DNA from: Panopea generosa
Lineage: Eukaryota > Mollusca > Bivalvia > Adapedonta > Hiatellidae
DNA: 64,000 nucleotides
Direction: 5' to 3'
Assembly (NCBI GenBank): GCA_029582155.1
Contig: CM055903.1
Span: 42,981,769-43,045,768 of the forward strand
Made by a program: the position numbers and the translations under genes. Positions within the stretch are counted from its first letter, which is position 1, and each line of letters begins with the position of its first letter. Positions 46,829 to 61,151 of the stretch are shown here, piece after piece. The notes under the pieces were generated by a model that saw only the letters and a program-made list of their open reading frames with translations, was not told where the DNA came from and ran no database searches.

Positions 46829-48774
46829 TTGGAAAGTTTTTACATGTAAAAGTACAACATTGTTTTATTCATGTAAACCGGACTGTAGTTATTCGAATGT
46901 ATGTAGGTAGTCGAATGCCTCGTTATAACTACTACAGAACAATGCAAAGAATGTTACCTTTACGCACGAAAACTCGCACGTTGTACACACAGGTGTTATC
47001 TATTGTTCTCCTTTGTTCATATAAAAATCCGTTTAAACCACAAAATTACACTTAATCCAACGTTTTTTACACTTTAAAATGCACAGCATCAATTATCAGT
47101 CCATTTATTACACCATTATCCACTTTTTAATGAAATTATACTTCTAAAACATTGCAAAAACCGTCATTTTAATCAGACCAGAAATTTTGCGACCTATCGC
47201 GCCATCGTGTCACGTGTCACCATTTATTTTAAATAGATATAGGTTTATTTGTTTAACGTTCTGTCATCGAAACAGTTGGAAAAGGCGAGTTGTCTTTTTC
47301 ATAGCGACAAAGAGCCATTAGATGCATATCAAAAGGAAATAGAAACAAAATCTTAAAAAAAACTGGCTCCCGATTTTTAGTTTTCAATATTACGTATAAA
47401 TTAACACACCAAGTATAGCAAACAGAATGAAATTGTTGTTTTGCTTTTAATTACAAATGGAGAACAAAACGAACAGGTGTTTTTATCCGGTAGATATACT
47501 GGTTCATGAATTGCAATTATAAAGACAAAAATCAAACCGTGACCAAGCATTTGTCAGTTCAATAGTTTTATGCACCTCTTTTACAATTTCCAGAGTCATA
47601 ATATGTCAACTGTTAGCCCACGATACGGTTCAAACCATCAATTCTCAAATGACACATAATTGCCTAGAAATCTGGTATCAGCAGCAAATTTTCAATAGCG
47701 ATTTCTGAATACTGACCATTTAATACATGGTGGGAAAAAATAAATCACTGTAATATAAAGCCCTGAAAAATGAAGAAAAAGAAAATTCCTATTGGCTATC
47801 GTAAATGAATACGAAAAGAATAAGTCATTAATCATATATACAGTAACACTATTATAAAGTACTGCAAGTAAATTTGTCCAGGTAAAAATACTTCAGAATG
47901 TCCTTCGGTTTTTGAAATTTGTTACTACTTATAGAATATCTCTCCTACGGAGCTTCAAAACGCGACTTCTAAACTAGGCAAATTTGCCCAGTTAATAAAA
48001 TAAACACCTTTATTAATAACGACGTCTTTGTGACCAGAATCAGCATCAATATTGGCTTAAAGGACATGTTGGGTAAAACTTTCAATTCAAATCTCAGTTG
48101 AATTTTGTTCTTTGTTCTATATACAATAAGGTCAATGATTTCCACGGTAAAAATATTCCATATAGATTTTTAAGTATTTGTTTTCATAACAGGAATGCAT
48201 CCACACACAAAAAGGCACAATAGCTGGTAGTTGACAAGCTTATTTTTTTAAAGGCATAACAGTGACACCCTAAGATTCTTTTAAAAACGAAGTTTTCACA
48301 TTCTCATAAATACAATGTATCTGTTACAATCCTATAAAAGTCAATTTTTAACACCAGTGATGTATTACTGCAGTATATGCTAAGCCAGCATTTGCTGTAC
48401 TCATCTGTAACAAAAAACCACAACCATTATGAACCATTTTGAAAATATTTCAAGCCAAATTTTATAGGACATTTTTTAGACACAAGATTCACGTGACTGT
48501 GGCAAAAAGGGGCGCAACTGTGTATTGAGACGTTAAACAAAACGTTTTATAAATATGATTTGTTCAAACAGTTTGTGAGTCAATTTCATTGTCAATAAAG
48601 TTAAAAAACGATAGCGAGAGTTATGTTATACGAGAAAGCATAGCGTGTTCTCCTGTATGTGTTGTATCGTGTTTAGCGTCGCTTTTAACAATTGTTCAAG
48701 TATATCACGACAGTGTCTACTTGAGACAGTTTTCTAAGCGCGGTCAAATAAAAGTATCAAGCCGTAGACACATG
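46829..48774. other. Intergenic, nothing recognised
   Basis: AT-rich sequence without supported genes. Part of 47930-48200 shows weak reverse similarity to 53980-54130, so it is probably repeat-derived. Confidence 0.4.
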
Positions 48775-48970
48775 GTATAATACCCGACTAAGTCACATTA
48801 TACTGACACCGGGCCAACCAGACCTAGAACTACCCTCTAAATTCTGAGCACCGAGCGATGGATCTCCTAGCACAAATTTTAAAGTCTTTGGTAAGACCCG
48901 GTTAGGAATCGAACCCACGTCTTTCCACATGCGAAACGGATGATCTTCCGCTGTGGTTTGGACTATATTT
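48775..48970 (-). mobile_element. tRNA-derived SINE
   Basis: Read in reverse it has a perfect B box (GGTTCGATTCC, about 48904-48918), then a body ending in GGTGTCAGTATAATGTGACT, a central phrase I recall from bivalve SINEs. The A box is weak. Confidence 0.65.
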
Positions 48971-49976
48971 AAGGGGATGTAGTTTAATGATATTGTGAAG
49001 ATATGAATAGCAGAGAAATATAATGTTATTAGGTAATATAAATAGCACGGCGATATTTTCGTTGAATGGTACTCTTACAGTTCCGACTGTGTGACCTGGA
49101 TCTACCTTTACTCATCGAGAGAATAGAAATTTTATCAATATAATGATACTTAGAGATGCTTGCAAGAATATTACCATTCAAACCAAGCGGAAAAACTTCA
49201 TTCGAATATTTCATATTCAGCGCAACACGTTTAATTACATTAATAAAAAAACATACTGACGTTATCTATTCTATATAACTATTCCGTTAAGATTGATTCA
49301 CGGCCTGAATTCTCGGACATTATTATTGTCCCATACATTGACGTTCAACATGAATGTTACCGTGTTTGGTTTTCCTGTTGATAACGCTGCTGCTGTCCAT
49401 GAATTGCACGTGGTCGTCACGAGTGCATTCCTACCGGTCTCTTCAACACTCACAGGATTAATATCAAACTAGCTACAGGCATATACGTGTGCTTAGAATT
49501 GCATTTGTGTAGAAGCATAGCAGTTTGTTCCCAAAAGCATTTGTCAAATGCAAAATTCTATCTTAATTTTCTTTGTCAGTATACTTTTTTAAAAACTGTT
49601 TTGTTGTTTTGGATTAAAAAAGAAATAAAAAACAACAAATAAGTAAAGTTAATCTTAGATTAGGCGATGTATAATATAAGCAACATTTATATTACGTATT
49701 CCGTACAATAAACATATCTATCATATTAGATATACACTATTTATTAGTCTTTAGATTTTGAGCCACCTTTTATGTCTCTATTTCAATTTTTATTAGAACG
49801 GGATGATGTTTATTTGTAACTACAGAGTTTCTTTCTATTGATTCACCGTGGAGTATCATAATGCTGAAAAATGGATAAGTATATGTATAATAAATCCATC
49901 TATATCAATGTCCGTGTGAAACCAAAGGTTTAAACAATAAATGAAAACTATATCTAATTTTATGAAGCTATAGTAT

Positions 49977-50217
49977 ACTGAACGGAACATCTAACCCGCC
50001 CCTTTTGTATTTCCCATATCTTCGTCAAAATATTGGGCAGTGTCACTTGTATACGGCATTAACAGACAGTAACGTATTGATTTTATATCGCCAAAATGTT
50101 CTTACTTACTGAAGTCCAAACTTCAAGGAAATTGCCTTGATACTTTTTTTGAGAAAGTACATACAATGGCAAGTACATAAAATGTCAGGTGGCGGGTTAG
50201 CTGTTCCGTTCAGTATA
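49977..50217. mobile_element. Short MITE with 24-bp inverted ends
   Basis: ACTGAACGGAACATCTAACC at 49977 is mirrored at 50194-50217 with one mismatch over 24 bases. The 241-base element is flanked by TAT-like duplicates and has no coding capacity. Confidence 0.8.
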
Positions 50218-50270
50218 TTATTGAAAAGTCTAAAGTATATATTATAGTCTATCCCAGTATCAGGCATCTC

Positions 50271-50720
50271 CCGATAGGGCAGTGGTAACGGTTTGAACTG
50301 ATAACCCAAATATCGCGAGTTCGAGCCGTATCTATGTTGATTTTTTTTTTGCAATTTAATTTGCCATAATAGTATCATAGTGTCTTGATATATAATATTA
50401 ACTGTGTTATATTATTAATATTATAATTTAATTTAATAAAATGCAACGATATTTTGTTAAGATCAACGTTCGGGAAGAATTTACATACACTGTTTTATTC
50501 ATATGCACGCGTACATATTACATCAGCTGTAATCCGCAGCAGCAAGTCGGCACCGGCATCAGAGAAGATGTTGCTACCAACACTAACAAAAATAAAAAAA
50601 AAACAAATTGAAACAGTGCATTCTGATACTATTATGGCACATTGAATTGCAAAAAAATAATGACCATAGATTCGGCTCGAATTCGCGACATTTGTGTTGA
50701 CATTTCAAACCGTTATCGGA
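50271..50720. mobile_element. Foldback element with tRNA-like arms
   Basis: The left arm 50271-50382 and right arm 50622-50720 are diverged reverse complements. The left arm has an A-box-like AGGGCAGTGGTAACGG and B-box-like GAGTTCGAGCC, so each arm is a tRNA-like SINE head in opposite orientation around ~240 bases of unrelated sequence. Confidence 0.65.
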
Positions 50721-51099
50721 ACAGACAGTAGTACAACACACTTAATATTGATATCTAGTTTATTTTATAGTTTATGTAACAGATAAATCTGCTTTTATAC
50801 TACAAACACCACTTATACGGTAGATTCCATCTAAAAATAGAATGACATAGTTTCAAGATAGCGGATTGGGTTTATAGGTCATGATGGATATTATCAACAC
50901 ATTACATGTATATATATCGCCGTCCATGTAAACATAACGGTACCCTGAAAAACTTGCTACACTTATTTCTTTCATTACAGTAGTGAGATTATAACACGTT
51001 GGAAAATAAGTTTATTTTGCTCAACAGTTAGGTTTTCATTTCTAAACAGTAATTTCTTACACTTAAAAGGTAATTAAACGAGTAATTATAAATGACTTG

Positions 51100-51480
51100 G
51101 TAACATAATTATAAAGAACACATCTAAAATTAAATGCTTAGCGTCTTCAAGCGCACAGTCTCAATCGCAGTTAGGATCTTAAATTATTTAAAATAGAAAG
51201 TCTTTCAGATTACTACGTATGTTTCTGGTACCGGGATGAAGTACTTATAATCGTCTTTCATCTGTAAAAGGAATTTCAGGACTATTGGTGGAGTAAACAA
51301 GATTTTGTTTTAAACAAAGGCAAGGAAATTGATCACGAACTTCTGGATTAAGTTCATTCCACACGAGAGTAACACAGCATAGGGATTGTAGCCTTGTAGG
51401 AAATATGTTTATCGATTATCAAGTCGCCTGCAGAGGAAAACAAATAAATATAGTTTAAAGTGAGTACATGGTACCTTGTG
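51100..51480 (-). pseudogene. LINE reverse transcriptase C-terminal fragment
   Basis: Read in reverse it gives NELNPEVRDQFPCLCLKQNL, TDERRL, RNIRSNL and CALEDAKHL, matching the end of CR1/Jockey-type ORF2 (compare the same region of the element at 39636). Badly frameshifted. Confidence 0.55.
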
Positions 51481-52419
51481 CGTTGGACTATATCCTGATA
51501 GGTCAACTATAGATAAATTATCAAATAATTTAGAATAAGCACATTTCCATACGATGCGTTTACAAATTTGTTTGCACTATGTTTCGTACTAAGTACATTA
51601 CATGCTATCGTGTCGTAAGGCTCCCCATACACGAATTCATATTAATCCTTGTTGAATATCTGTGTTCTCCAAATATTAAATTGACTTAGCAATCTTGATG
51701 AAAAACGAGCTTAATGTTTTTTGATAAAATTATATTAGTAAATGTTATTATTTTATACTATACTTAACGCCTTTATAAATTCAAGTATGGATAATGTATG
51801 AAATCTAGTTACGACACGAATGATAAAACTTTCTTACATTGTTATTCAGTTCAACTTTATTTCAACAATGGACTTAATTCAAAACACAAATTTATCAAAT
51901 GGATTGATTGTGTAGCATAAATTAAACGAACCGAAAAAATGATAGCAGATTAGGAATAAAAATATATTAAATATTAATATAAGAAAAATGTGTTTTTAAC
52001 AGCGATAAGTATATATCCCACATCAACAATGTTATAAATCAACTCCCTGTTATCTTTGAATCAACAATATGTTTCTACTAGATAAAGACAATAAATTATG
52101 GGTTGTTCAATAATCAATCCTCAGTGGTAGAGAGACCTTATGTGATTCTTAACCAGTTTTTAAGCATACGTGTTTAACATTTACTCACATTAGAATTTAT
52201 TTATAGGCCTACAATGTATACTTTTGGTTAACTAATGGCTGAGTATCCCTGTATATAAACTACATTATCTTCTTGATTTATCAATTCTTCAGACGCGTTT
52301 GCTGCCCTTTAGGTCTACAAGTTGTAACAGGTTTTAAGTAAGTTATACACCGACGAAACCTTTTTATTGAAACCTTTTCATTTGCCGATCTTTTCTGCAT
52401 GATATTATCAATAAATACA

Positions 52420-53540
52420 TAACAAGAGCAGTCAATGAAACAGCGCGCTCAACTATTCGAATCATTTGTCACAAAAGTACAAATTTTGATTGAGATTGAT
52501 TCCAATCTAAGTAAACAAGAGTTGCCTCATCACTTACTAAATTAAATTGGTTTTATAACTGCAAAACATTGTATGAATTGTCAATCCAAAACATACAATG
52601 ACTGCTGAGATATAAACTTTAACCAGAACTTCTAAGACAGACAAGGGTCGTAATATGCATTATATTCAAGCAAGAGTTATCGAACTTAGTTATTGTCTAG
52701 TGTGAAATTTCATTCATATATATATTGAGTGACTGGTGAGATATGGACTTGATGATACTTGTACGTAAAACTTTAACAATAATTTCTTAGTTAAACAAGG
52801 GCCATAATTGTCATTTTATTCAAGAAAGAGTTATCTAACTTATTATTTTAGTAGGTGTAATGGTTGGAAAATCTAGTGTGAAATGTATTCCGATGCATTA
52901 AGTGATTGGTGATATATAGATTTGAAGGTACTTGTATTCAAAACTTTAACCAGAATTTCTAAATTAAACCAGGACCATAATTTGCATTATTTTCATGTAA
53001 GAGTTATCTAACCTAGTAATTGTAGTAGGTTTGATGACTGAGAAGTCGCGTGTGAAGTCTCAATTAAATACGTTAAGTGGTTGGTGAGATATGGACTTTA
53101 TGGTGCTTGCATGCAAAACTTTAATCAGAATTTCTAAGTCTAACAAGGGCCATACTTTGCTTTGTATTCATGTTAGAATTTTCAAACTTAATTATTGTAG
53201 TAGATTTGATGACTGGAAAGTCTAGTATGAAGTTTTAATCAAATACATAGAGTGGTTGGTGAGATATGGACTTGATGGTGCTTGCACACAAAAATTTAAC
53301 CATAATTTCTAAGTAAAACAAGGGCAATACTTTGCAATGTATTCATGCAAGAGTTATCTAACTTAGTTATTGGAGTAGGTTTGGGGAAGTCATGTATGGA
53401 GTTTCAATCCAATAAATGCAATTGACTGAGATCATAGTAACTTGCACGCAAAACATTAACCAAGGTGTGACGGAGAAGCCGATGCCAACGCCAGGATGAG
53501 TAGAATAGGTTTCTTTATTCTTCGAATAGTCGAGCTAAAA
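52420..53540. repeat. Dispersed composite repeat with ~170-base modules
   Basis: It starts AACAAGAGCAGTCAATGAAA and ends TTCTTCGAATAGTCGAGCTA. In between, five diverged modules carry 'actttaaccagaatttctaa..aacaagggccataa' and 'gttggtgagatatggacttga'. The ends match a repeat type recalled from bivalve genomes. Confidence 0.6.
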
Positions 53541-54402
53541 TACACATGTTTATTCCTATTATATTTCCATTAAAATTGTGTATTTATTCTGTTCCTAGCC
53601 TACTTCTTCATCTCCACCAAGGTATATGCAGCCGCAGACCTTCACGTCTCACTACACAGTTACGTCCTTTTTTCATACGGTAACATGACTCTTACGCTTA
53701 AAATCAAGGCCTGTGTAATTTGGGTTTGAAATATTTTCAAAATGATTCATAACATTTCTTGCCGCAGATGAGAAGAGCAAAAGTTGGTATAGCATATACT
53801 GCAATAAGACATCACTGGGGTTAAAAAAGTGACTTTTATAGGATTTTAACATATGCATGTATTTATGAGCATTTGAGGACTTCTTTTTTAATAAATTCTC
53901 AGGGTGTCACTACACCCTCTTTAATAAAAAAAAACAAAAAACGTGAACAACCTACCAGTTATTATGCATTTTTATGTGGGTTTACATTCCTGCTATGAAC
54001 AAAAAAAAACTTACAAAACAATTATATGTGGAATTCTTTTTTACAAGAGAAATCCTAGACCTTATTTTGTAAAGAACAAAGAACAAAATTCAACTGTTTA
54101 GTGAGACCTTCAGAGCTTACGGGGCGTTGATAAATATACGTGTTTACCAGTTACCACACAAAAGGATTTATCTATCAAGTTTCAGATAATTCTTGTCACT
54201 TCATACAAAACACACGAGTCAGTGTGATTCTGATATTACCATCACGTTAGTAGCCAATCCTATGAGTCATATGAATGGTAAAGTTAACAATAATACCAAA
54301 TGAACAGAACAGAACAGAACATGTATTTTATTTGACTCATACATAGTACATCCTCATATCTATACACGTGTTAACAAATATATTTAGATCATGTCACTTG
54401 GA

Positions 54403-54430
54403 AACACAAACACACACACATACACACACA

Positions 54431-54479
<49 letters not shown>
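54403..54479. repeat. (CA)n microsatellite
   Basis: A nearly pure CA run; a short GAACA pentamer run precedes it at 54303-54320. The minus-strand poly-Cys/Val frame over it is an artefact. Confidence 0.97.
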
Positions 54480-54482
<3 letters not shown>

Positions 54483-55069
54483 AATTAGGTGGGTGACTGG
54501 AGGAAAAGTAGGACAAATCAGACGACAGGGCAGAAAGACAGTATGTTATGTGACAATATAAGAAACAAGACGACAGTAGGACACACAAGTAGACGGTTAA
54601 AGTAAATATAGAACACACCAGACGACAGTACGATAAACAGAAGGCAGTAAAATAAACCCTACTAACCAGGCGATAGTGAGATTCTCACAACACATTACAT
54701 GATGTGTTATCTATACATGCACTATAAATTACGAATTCAGGAAGAAAATATTCAGTCGTCAGTTTGAATGGGGACAAAAAGTGTTGAACGCCATATGTAT
54801 GATCGTGTGGATAGAGATTTACTTTTGGAAAGGAACATAGATCTATAATTTGATTAATTTAATAAATATGGCGGTCGTTTTCATAAATTTTACTTATTAT
54901 TAAGTATTCTAGAGAATTAATCGCATGCATGCTGTTAATATATCGGGACTCAAAACAGGTAATATTTTTTAATAAAGAAATACATTTTGCTTGAACAAAT
55001 TAGTTGTTTGTATAGGATATTATTGTATTGCAATTGAAATGAACTACACATCAAGGTGAAAAGAATAAT

Positions 55070-55380
55070 TTTCCTTCTTTTGTGAACCTTTCTAAACTCG
55101 TGTCATTCATAACAGGACGCGAATAAAGGAAGGAAAAACTAAACTTTTATTGTTTGTTTACATATACAGTACCACATTTTCATTCGAAAGTCTCATCTAA
55201 GATATTTATTCTATATTGAAAAAGTGAAAGCAGAATTTAGAAAAATGTATTTATACACCAACTTCCAAGAATTTTTTTTTTTCTAAAATGCGAACTCAAA
55301 CATGACAATGCTTTCAAAATCGTTGAAATACATCAATAATGCCATATGGAAATACTTTTTTTAAATTAAATACAAACAGT
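55070..55380 (-). repeat. Dispersed unclassified repeat, copy 3
   Basis: The reverse complement shares GGCATTATTGATGTATTT, ATTGTCATGTTTGA and TTATGAATGACA, in order, with the copy at 44900-45295. Confidence 0.6.
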
Positions 55381-56949
55381 GATTATCTATCACCGCCATT
55401 ATGCGACTATCCCATGTTTCCAATGGCTGTGTTATATCTACATTTGTCAATATCATGTAAACAATTTAAAACCAGTAATGTGAGCTTATCTGTCGCATTA
55501 CTGTGAACAAATCAATTCACGCTAAAACATACTATATACTCCGTGAAATACATATCATGTTAAACGAGAAGTATTTTCGTTATTTCACCACTTTAATTTG
55601 ATCGCAAAACAATGGTCGCTCTGTATATTTTGAAAAACATAACGGGCACAATTTAAAGATAATAAAGACGAATATTAAGATAGTAAAATAATTTCTAGCT
55701 GTTACACTATGTGTTTTGTTGCAACAACAAACGTTTTTGTTTTAGAACGCGCGTATTTGCAATATTGTAAACATGCTAGAAGTTGTTAAAATTTAAACAC
55801 AAAACGATTTTATATACGGGGATTTTGGAAAATCTCAATACAGAATTATAGGTGGTTGTCTATCGTTATATATGAATCAAAACCATTAAGAGCATTGAAA
55901 CTTTATCTGAGTAACCTGTTATCATTTGATATCAAATTTGAATTTTAAACTCTATTTTGGCCTAATTGTGATAAAAGTTAGATATGCATGTTCCAGATTT
56001 AGTATATTTTCTTAAATCTTAAGCTGGTCGATGAGACAAACCTATTAGGACAATAAAAGAATTTCATTTCAATTAAGAATGTCCATTAAACAAAGATCAC
56101 AAAATAATCTTTAGTTGAAATACATTAAATAAATATATTTTAGATTATTACAATCAATACATACGACGCCCGTAGAAATCTTGCAACAGCGCATATATAA
56201 CAGCTTTGAAAAAATATTTTATTCAAGCTTATCTAAACTCTTATACTAAAAATTATTAGTGTATACATAATTATTAATTGATGTTTGATAGTGCATAGAA
56301 AATAATATTACAATTGATGATGACTAAGAAAGGATCCATTATATTGAATCATATACGTATCAGTGACATAATATGTAACACTTTCGACATTAATTTGTAT
56401 CGAAAAAAAAAATGAATTACCTCTTATCTCAAAATAGCATTTTTATATAATTGGATTGTAAAATACACACTGATAGACATTTTGATATTTTACGTTCAAT
56501 GTATATACATATCCTCATATTTACATAGTTGAAATATCTGCCGTACGTTAATAGAATGGCGTTCTCAAGCGTATTTATATAGTATCCCTATATAGCGTAA
56601 TACCACAATAAAGCTATCATCGAGAGTGATTTATATTAGCAAATTGATTCTTTATCAATGTACACACAGATAAAACTATAACTTCTTATATCGTCAGGTT
56701 AACAAATACTTTATGCTTGTTTTTAAGTACCATATCATTACAGTACATGTCCAATTGTGTCCACCTATTGTTGACAATATACAATTCTGTATATTAATTC
56801 CTTTATAAAGGAAACACACCAGGTTACAGTCAATCAAACCCAAAAACATTACGGCGTTTAACCCTGGTCGTGAGTAAAGATATGAAGGTTCATTGATGTG
56901 TGGTTTGTAGTTACCAAGATATGAGTTTGACATCTTGATAATATTTTTC
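55381..56949. other. Intergenic, nothing recognised
   Basis: AT-rich sequence without supported genes or clear repeat structure. Confidence 0.45.
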
Positions 56950-58560
56950 AGCATAACAAAGGAATTATTTCTGCCTAAAATTAAACAAGAGTTATATTAT
57001 TTGTTTCATTTAATGACCCTTATGGTTGTAAACACATATGTGAAGTTCATTTATATATGGCTTATAGTAACTGAGATATCAAATCGTTAAGACGTTTCCA
57101 AAAGTATAAAGGGGCATAATTCTTACTTCCAATATCATACTGGAGTAAGTGAACATATGTAAAATTCAATTAATATAAATACTTGTAGTAACTGAGATAT
57201 GAACTCGTGAAGTACGTTTCAAAAAGTATAAAGGGGCCATAATTCTTACTTCAATTATCAAACTGGAGTTAGTGTACATATGTGAAGTTACATTGATATA
57301 TATGACTTGTAGAAACTGAGATATGAACTCGTGAAGTATGTTTCCAAATGTATAAAGGGGCATTAATTCTTACTTCCAATGTCATAGTGGAGTTAGTGAA
57401 CATATGTGAAGTTCTATTGATATATACGGCTTGTAGTAACTGAGATATGAACTCGTGAAGTGCGTTTCCAAAAGTATTAATCGAGCGATAATATTAACTT
57501 CCAATACCATACTGGAGTTAGTGAACACATGTAAAGTTCCATTGATATATATGGCTTGTATTAACTGAGAAATGAATTCTTGAAGTACGTTTCCAAAAGT
57601 ATAAAGGGGCCATAATTCTTACTTCCAATATCATACTGGAGTTAGTGAACATATGTGAAGTTTCATTAATATATGACTTGTATTAACTGAAATATGAACT
57701 CGTGAAGAACGTTTCGAAAAGTATAAAGGGGCCATAATTCTTACTTCCAATATCATACTGGAGTTCGTGAACATATGTTCTTGAATATATATATTGATAT
57801 ATATGGCTTGTAGTAACTGAGAAATGAACTCGTGAAGAACGTTTCCAAAGTATAGAGGGGCCATACTTCGTATTCCAATATCATACTGGAGTTAGTGAAC
57901 ATATGTGAAGTTCCATTGATATACAGGACTTGTATTAACTGAGATATTAACTCGTCAAGGACGTTTCCAAAAGTATAAAGGGGCCATAATTCTTACTTCC
58001 AATATCATACTGGAGTTAGAAAACATATGTTCTTGTATATATATATTGATATATATGGCTTGTATTAACTGAGAAATGAATTCGTGAAGAACGTTTACAA
58101 AGTATAGAGGGGCCATACTTCTTACCTCAAATATCATATTGGAGTTAGTGAACATATGTGAAGTTCCATTGATATACATGACTTGTATTAACTGAGATAT
58201 TAACTGGTCAAGAACGTTTCCAAAAGTATAAAGGGGCCATAATTCTTACTTCCAATATCATAATGGAGTTAGTGAACATATGTTCTTGTATATATATATT
58301 GATATATATGGCTTGTAGTAACCGAAATATGAACTTGTAAAGTACGTTTCCAAATGTATAAAGGGGCCATAATTCTTACTTCCAATATCATACTGGAGTT
58401 AGTGAACATATGTGAAGTCCCATTGATATATATGGCTTGTAGTAACAAAGATATGAACTCATGAAGTACGTTTCCAAAAGTATAAAGGGGCCATAATTCT
58501 TACTTCCAATATCATACTGAAGTTGTTAGTGGCCATATGTAAAATTTCATAAGAAATATG
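56950..58560. repeat. ~124-bp tandem array, about 12 units
   Basis: AAAGGGGCCATAATTCTTAC recurs at 57111, 57233, 57357, (57480), 57606, 57728, 57857, 57980, 58109, 58233, 58363 and 58487. Spacing is 120-130 bases, with some units carrying an inserted TATATATATTGATATATA. Units contain GAACATATGTGAAGTTCCAT and ACTGAGATATGAACTCGTGA, related to the intronic 126-bp repeat. Confidence 0.92.
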
Positions 58561-59089
58561 AGCGAACTAAAAATTTGAAGTATAAGCGGTGTCATGTTCT
58601 TCCCTAAGCCAAAACAGAGCGGGCGACAATAAAACAAATAAATCAGACGACAATCATATTTAGATAAACGATTAAAAAGACACAATAGATGATAGAAAGA
58701 CAAACCAAATGTTATTAAGACATAGCTGACGACAGTAGTACATATCATACAACAGCAAAGTTAACCATACGAATCACAGAGATTCAATGCGTACGTGAAC
58801 TTAAGAAGTCAGATCATTGACATAATGGTTCGAACACTTTCAATGTGTGCACACTACATAATATGTATTCTATTCCTTATGATGTAGTTCATCCTTGTAT
58901 CATTTCGATGTCTGAAAAACACAAGCTATAATACCGTGTCAAAATCTACGTTCGTTCTTTGTTCCATTGAGCATGACGTCTGAATTTTGTACCGAACATA
59001 TCTCTAATAAATAATAGTAATTATTCCATTCTTTAAATAGAATTGTGACAAGTGCCTGTGTATATGTTTTATTTTTTTTATTTCAACAG

Positions 59090-59183
59090 ACAGGTGTGTG
59101 TGCGAGTATTTTCGGAATACGAAGCTACAGTCTATTTTTTGTTGACTTGAGAACAGTTATAAGCATAACATTGACCGATACAG
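59090..59183 (+). other. Candidate 5' non-coding exon of gene 2
   Basis: A 94-base segment bounded by a strong acceptor (long T tract then TTTCAACAG) and a consensus donor (CAG|GTGAGA). Gene 2's first coding exon begins at an acceptor and so needs an upstream exon; this is the best-looking one in reach. It could be a chance pair of splice motifs. Confidence 0.25.
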
Positions 59184-59875
59184 GTGAGACAGATATTTTT
59201 CTTATTGCTATAATACAGCTTAGAATATCTTATGTTTAGCTGTCACCGTTGCGTGAGGAGGACATACCAAATACTGACATTTTCCAACATTTTTATGACG
59301 TTTTGATTAGAGTATGGCAGTCTTTATTGCAGTGTTACGGTTCCAATGTTTATGGTATTGATGAAAAAATATTCACACAATATACGCAATGAATCGATGT
59401 ACATGATATACTCATATTTTGTAAAGTTACTGTATCCGTGTGGGAAAAATTCTAACAAGCGACAAATTAGAAATTTTGTTTTCAGTTTTGGCGCACAAAC
59501 ACTTATATTTCTTGGTTGGTATTAACAAATTAACAATATGTTACATCTTTACTACACATAAAGTGTGTTAAAGCGAGAATTGATAAACTATTATAATAGC
59601 GGTTAAATACCTTCCTTTTCCTAGACGACTATTTGTACTAGTTATAATCTCATGTATATGCATGTCCTGAGGGGAAGGGCATTGCTCTCCAATGTTTAAA
59701 GCCCCATCAACATCAGCCTGTCACTGACGTTAAAAGCGTTTTCCAAAACGTCCCTATAAATTGAAAGTAAATAATTCATGATTTACTGAATATGTATGCA
59801 TGCATTCTGATATTGATGTATAACATTAAAACCGAAAATTGCAGGCGTTAAAGGCTTTAAGTCTAGCGATAACTT

Positions 59876-60026
59876 ATCAAAACTAAACATATCAAAACTA
59901 AACATATCAGCTAAATATATCAAAACTAAACATATCAAAACTAAACATATCAAAACTAAACATATCAGCTAAATATATAAAAACTAAACATATCAAAACT
60001 AAACATATAAAAACTTAACATATCAA
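59876..60026. repeat. 15-base repeat AAAACTAAACATATC
   Basis: About nine tandem copies with one shorter variant (AGCTAAATATATC). Confidence 0.93.
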
Positions 60027-60029
60027 ATT

Positions 60030-61150
60030 TAAATTCTCGGGTAATTAGTTTTGTCCCCACGTGCATTATTATTATCGCATTATGAGAAATTGAAATTACA
60101 TCTAAATATCTAATAACATTGGCTTTTATTATCACGTTTAAAATATATAAAACCGATATTGAAATTAATGTATGAATCAGTAAACAGAACATTTTAAGTT
60201 GTCCGTATGTATTCTGCGTTAGAAACAGTTCATTGGCATCCCGGTTTTCAAACATATTTAGAACCTGCGACAAAATTTCATTGGATTCGTATTCCATTTC
60301 AATCAATTCAGACATGGTGAACTGCCGAGTTGTACGAAGGTGTGTACGTCGGCTATCGGCCACGTAATTGACCTTTCTGTGTCTATCCTATACAGACAGA
60401 CTTCGTACTCGATCGATATCCTTTACTAATACCCGCTTTACATATACCTATTCCGTGCAAACTTGCCCATATACAAATATTGTGGAATATTTTTCACGTC
60501 CCGCGATAAATTATTGTCAATATCTTAATAAGTGTTAATTTAATCAGACATAATAAACATAGTCAAAGTGAGATTCACTCACTGATTTAATATTTATTGT
60601 AATTATTATCATAATATACTTTTGTTTAACTAATTATGTATATTTTCGGATCCCGTATGAGGACTTTACATTTTATTTCGATAACGTTTACTATTATGTC
60701 GTAATCATTAAACTGTAGAACGGACCTAACATATTGGTTATATTTATAATTGAAGTATATGTACATCCTGTTCTCATTGGATTCTGGTATCGGTACGGAT
60801 TATCTTGTACGTTTGGTTAGATCCGTCGATGAAAAAAAAATTACTTCTCATTTAACAGAAATCTGCACAGCCATTGTCATTTTTTTTGTTTTAACCCGGG
60901 GTGCATAAGCATTAACCCCTATATGCTGATATATTGGTTAGGATCAGCTTGTAAATTTTATCTTAGCCAATATTGCTGTTTATAGCGCATAGTTTTACCG
61001 TCATATTACCTATAACCTTCCATTGCATGACATGTGTTGTTTATTTGTTTGTTTATTATATTCTTTATGAAATAAATGTATGCATGCTGGTCTCTGATAC
61101 TATATATATATATATATATGCCTCCAGAATTAATTTCTATTAATTTGTCT
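60030..61150. other. Intergenic, nothing firm
   Basis: A minus-strand frame from an ATG at about 60315 has a fair start context and a charged N-terminus (MSELIEMEYESNE), followed by a hydrophobic AT-driven stretch. No family was recognised, and it is not called as a gene. Confidence 0.3.
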
Positions 61151-61151
61151 T

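Noticed and set aside
54394-54618. Minus-strand frame with poly-Cys/Val
   Set aside because: It runs through the (CA)n tract and has no other support.
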